Positions 60,492 through 64,000 of a stretch of 64,000 bases of DNA are shown here, in pieces. Below the pieces are notes generated by a model, which was given only the letters and a program-made list of their open reading frames with translations, had not been told where the DNA came from and did not search any database. This stretch comes from Watersipora subatra (taxonomy: Eukaryota > Bryozoa > Gymnolaemata > Cheilostomatida > Watersiporidae), in NCBI RefSeq assembly GCF_963576615.1, contig NC_088716.1:59908228-59972227 (forward strand). Direction: 5' to 3'. Made by a program: the position numbers and the translations under genes. Positions within the stretch are counted from its first letter, which is position 1; each line of letters starts with the position of its first letter.

Positions 60492-61075
60492 CTAGCTATA
60501 CTACCCGGCGTTGCCCGGGTAATAAAAAATTCTTTGGACAAAAACTTGATTTGTATTTGACATATAACAACATTTGCCATTCTAACTTTTAAACTATGTT
60601 TTGTGTAGTTAAAAAGTACATATACAATACCTGATATGATACCATATAGTACCATATAGATTCCATATAGTACCATATAGATTCCATATGGTACTATCTA
60701 GATTCCATATGGTACCATATAGATACCACAATGTATATAGCTGATCATCAGCAGATTTGAGCTTGATTCTGACAACTTTGATGTTCACATATAAAAAAAG
60801 TGTTTGAAAAGTGTTAAAAAGTGTTTTGGGTAATTGAAATAAATTAAGATAGACAATAAAAATAACTGTGAAGGTTTTTAAACTTTGTCAAACGACTGTA
60901 ACTTTCAAACTTCATATCATGAGAAAAATGTTTTGTGAAGGTCAAATAAATTAAAAAAAAATAAAACAACTATAAAATGGTGTAAATGTGAAATAATTAG
61001 CAAGTAATAGTTAAACTAAGTCTGTTTTGCTACGATTACAATAAAAGATGATTCGGTAATGATACAACTAATGCG
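60492..61075 (-). mobile_element. Helitron-like 3' end, copy C (non-autonomous)
   Basis: On the minus strand: hairpin ACCCGGGCAACGCCGGGT, then AGTATAG, then CTAG followed by T. The body matches copy B, with an extra microsatellite-like block (CCATATAGTACCATATAGAT) at 60640-60725 missing from B. No 5' end could be placed. Confidence 0.6.
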
Positions 61076-61159
61076 GACTGAGAAAACAAAATAAAAATCT
61101 GGAATATGTTGAATTAATAATAACAATTCTTGCATAGAAATGTGTGTGTTAGTGCTGGG

Positions 61160-61285
61160 CACGAGTACTTCTTGACCAACGGGTTTAGACTCGCCCCCTT
61201 CTGTTCGGGTTTTTCGAGTATCGGGTAGCTAGTAGTGCTAGGCTCGGGTATTTCTTTGCCTATGGGTTTTTCGGGTATCGGGTTT
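61160..61285 (+). repeat. Imperfect direct repeat of about 80 bp
   Basis: Two diverged segments share AGTGCT(G/A)GGC, CTTTGCC/CTTGACC, GGGTTTTTCG and GTATCGGGT. Function unknown. Confidence 0.5.
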
Positions 61286-61872
61286 GTTGATATGGATTTT
61301 ATGTTTAAATTTTCTAAACAGACATATCTTCAAATTTACAAAGCAATTATATTTCTTTTCAATTTATTTATTATTTTTCAGTTTTTATCGACTGACATTC
61401 GTACTCGCAGCGTCAACACGCGGATTGTTAAACAGTCAAGATAGTCTGGGAGCCACAGGGCATTTTCGTGTCAACAGGTGGCAGAAGATAGGGTTTATGG
61501 TAGCCTAATACTTAAGCATGTTTTTAACCTAGTCATTATTAATCCGGTCTCATACTGCTATTTTAGTTGATAAACTAGGAGTAATTGGCTATTAAACGTT
61601 GAGTAGTAATACAAAAATAAAATCTTTCTTACGCCGTGTGCAATCAGTCTAACCAGCTAATCAGAGTCGTAGACCTACATTTACGTCATGTTGTAGTACG
61701 GGGCTATTAAATTACCCCGACAGCAATTAGGTTTGCAGTCTGTCTCCGGTCAGCCGAGCGACTCCTCAGCATTGGTAGTAACAATCGAAAACTGTAATTC
61801 ACTATTTATACCGATTTCCCAAGATATCTATCATGGATTGTATAATTCACTATAATCAAATACCACAGTCTA

Positions 61873-62250
61873 ATGGATAAAGAGTTGTTTAACGAACAAA
61901 CACGCTCAACACTGCATCTTTATGGCCAGCACCATTCTACAAGTCTAGCCGATGCCAGATACAGGTTGTTCTCATCAAAAGCATCTTATGAGAAAACCCT
62001 GCCACCAAGAGGCTTCTCTCCGTCAGCATTTAATGAGGATCAATTACCAAGCAGCAATATGGTAGTGGGCAGTTCAGCCATTAATCATGCCACCCAAACT
62101 ATGGCTAGAGTAAAGACGATGATGGGAATTCTGTGCAATGCTTTCCTAGTGAGCACAGAGCTATTCCCAGGCAGTTTGTCTAATGGACCAGTTGCCCATG
62201 CAAAAAGAGTTTGTACAAGTCTATGTGACTGTGTAGACTGCAGCAATTAA
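61873..62250 (+). pseudogene. Fragment of a repeated metazoan gene family (C-terminal part)
   Basis: A 125-residue frame, MDKELFNEQTRSTLHLYGQH onward, includes SLADARYRLFSSKASYEKTLPP and ends CTSLCDCVDCSN. From memory, a multicopy family of unknown function in invertebrates has the order YG..S..DARY.lF....LPP, a variable stretch, then a Cys-rich tail (CT..C.C..C.N). If that is right, the piece looks like the family's C-terminus with the middle replaced or diverged and the large N-terminal part absent. It ends 30 bp before the hAT-type element. It could be a final exon, but no upstream exon was found. Confidence 0.4.
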
Positions 62251-62280
62251 ACGATCGAAGGGATTGAAGATGGTAATCAG

Positions 62281-63371
62281 TAGGGATGGCATTTGTTGTT
62301 TGAAAATGTGTTATCGACTATCGTTGGAGTTGTCCCACCGATAGCGATAGTATCGAATTATCAATGAGCAGACAGAGTTCACCGATAGTTATCGAGTGAC
62401 TTGGCAGCTGGTGAAACTATCGAATTATCGTGCCTGAACAGATCGAGGATTGTGGGAAGGAATAGGAAAAGGTGTTCGAGTTATCAGAGCATTCAAGTTA
62501 TCGGAGCACTGTCACAAGTCCATGTATTTATTAGTAGATAAATGTACATATACAAACTATATATAAATCAAACGCATGGATGGCTTGTTGCAAATTAAAA
62601 GGCTTCTAGTGTAAAGTTTAAAAAAATTTCATCAGAAAGTATAGAGACTTTTCTATCACTTGAGATTGGTTTGTTGTTTGAAGTGATGTGATTGCCCGGA
62701 CGTTTTCAGATTAAAATTAGCCAAACTTGATCGCTGTTGAAATGCTCAGAAGAAAAAACATCTTTTTTTGAGCGTTTTAACCAATGATATACAGCCCCCA
62801 AGAAATGATATACAGGGCGCTGTATTATGTATATCATTGTTTTAACCAAGATAAAGTTTGCCGATTTTTCTCTAAGATTATTCGAAGGTTAGCTCACTTT
62901 TCTTAGCTTTCGGAGGGCCACCGCTAAGCAGATGATTGGCAAAATTTGATCTTGCAAACCTTTAGAAAAGTCGTTAACAAAAATATTTTGCCGATGATGG
63001 TAATAACGACGTCCAAGAACTACTAAAAGTTGAGGTTTGTCTCTATGGCTTGGAATAAAGTGATATTCTAAAGCGATAACAAGCGTCGTAGTAGCCGTTG
63101 GGCAAAAAACTGTTCGAGTTAACCAAGTTGAGGTCGAGTTATCTAAAGCAATTTAATATTGCGTAGGAACGGACCAAACAAATCCGTTCGAGTTAACCAT
63201 GTGTTCAAGCTATCCGAGGGCGATAACTATCAAGTTAAATTATTTTCTATTATTTGATAACGATATATTTGTTTCGGATGTTTCGATAGGCTAAAAATAG
63301 GCAACATATTCATATCGAGAAAGACAACTATCGACTATCGAAATCGACTATTGAGCTATCGTGCAACCTTA
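62281..63371. mobile_element. hAT-type non-autonomous DNA transposon, 1,091 bp
   Basis: Exact 8-bp target duplication GTAATCAG at 62273-62280 and 63372-63379. The ends are imperfect inverted repeats (TAGGGATGGCAT against TAAGGTTGCACG), the hAT style. Subterminal regions are full of short TATCGA motifs (TTATCGACTATCG, CGATAGCGATAGTATCG) in both directions. No transposase frame is visible. It carries a diverged half of the 36049 palindrome. Confidence 0.8.
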
Positions 63372-63379
63372 GTAATCAG

Positions 63380-64000
63380 AGAGTGAAAATGAGCTTCAAG
63401 ATTATAATTATGCAATCGTTTTATTAAATACTTTGCAATATGCTTTCTAGAATCAACTGAAAGTTTTCGATGTATAATGATAAACAGACTGTGCACCTCG
63501 GTAAACATGCTATATCATATAATAATCATACAATGTACCAAGATACACATACAAAGTTCTATAATATTAATTAATCATCCAGAAGGCTAGTTGTCATTGA
63601 ACATACTGCAGACATATTGTTTTAACACGCTACCAGTACAATAAATCTAAAACTAAGCAAAAAATTTCGCATGTAAATGTCAGTTAAATAAAAAGTAAAT
63701 AACATGTACCAACGGAAAGTACTAAAAGAAACAATAAATATTTTATGCTTGTTACATGTTGCCCAGCAATGTAATAATTTCATTTAAAAAATTAAACATT
63801 ATTCGTTAGTTGGTCTGTGTCACAACCAGTGTATCCAATGAGGTACACAGTATAGCCTGTCAATCAGTAGCTGTACAGGTCCTATTGTAAAAAGTATTAA
63901 GAGGGTTCCTGGCAGACCAGTGGCTAAGATGACGGCAAGAAATGTCTGTCATATTGAGTCCCTGGCGGCTGACTACAAAGTAAAGTATCACATTCATTAC
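63380..64000. other. Right edge, no feature seen
   Basis: AT-rich sequence with no exon, repeat array or element end that I can support. Confidence 0.4.

Overview
The window is intron-rich, AT-rich animal nuclear DNA. Coding exons are short (about 40 to 200 bp, apart from two long ones) and sit among minisatellites and small DNA transposons. Exon sequences resemble bilaterian invertebrate proteins, and the style fits a spiralian such as a mollusc or bryozoan; the species cannot be fixed from the sequence. I found no bacterial genes, rRNA, CRISPR array or retroviral gene.

Layout. (1) 627-845, minus strand: first coding exon of an EF-hand protein of the calcineurin-B/CHP type, running off the left edge. 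(2) 1431-17971, plus strand: a complete 16-exon TBC1D15/17-type Rab GAP that I assembled exon by exon (660 codons, all phases agree). Its introns carry at least eight minisatellites. One array of 22 units is an amplified copy of the splice acceptor and start of exon 10. (3) 20481-39341, minus strand: a chain of phase-compatible exons running from a 16-repeat ankyrin protein, through acidic Ser/Pro linker exons, to a trypsin/3C-like domain with a Cys in the GDSG position (GDCGALVY). It may be one gene of about 1,540 codons. A 4.06 kb DNA transposon with TTAA target duplications sits in one of its introns. That element has a P2X7-intracellular-domain gene on the plus strand and a transposase-like gene with a THAP-like remnant on the minus strand, with a local inversion where they meet. 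(4) 43434-44841, plus strand: a three-exon gene of unknown function. (5) 47315-49542: a long-arm foldback element, then a 918 bp non-autonomous relative of the TTAA transposon. (6) 49651-52527: about 106 copies of a 27-bp satellite. (7) 52662-59935, minus strand: a complete 9-exon ALG3 mannosyltransferase gene (423 codons), with three more repeat blocks in its introns. (8) 60036-63371: a truncated TTAA-element end, a Helitron-like end, a gene fragment and a 1,091 bp hAT-type element with an exact 8-bp target duplication.

The genes do not form a pathway. ALG3 acts in N-glycan precursor assembly in the ER. The TBC protein acts on Rab GTPases. The ankyrin/peptidase-like gene has no assigned role and is the least familiar unit here. 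The most unusual structural feature is the exon-derived minisatellite that places 22 decoy acceptors in front of an essential TBC-domain exon.
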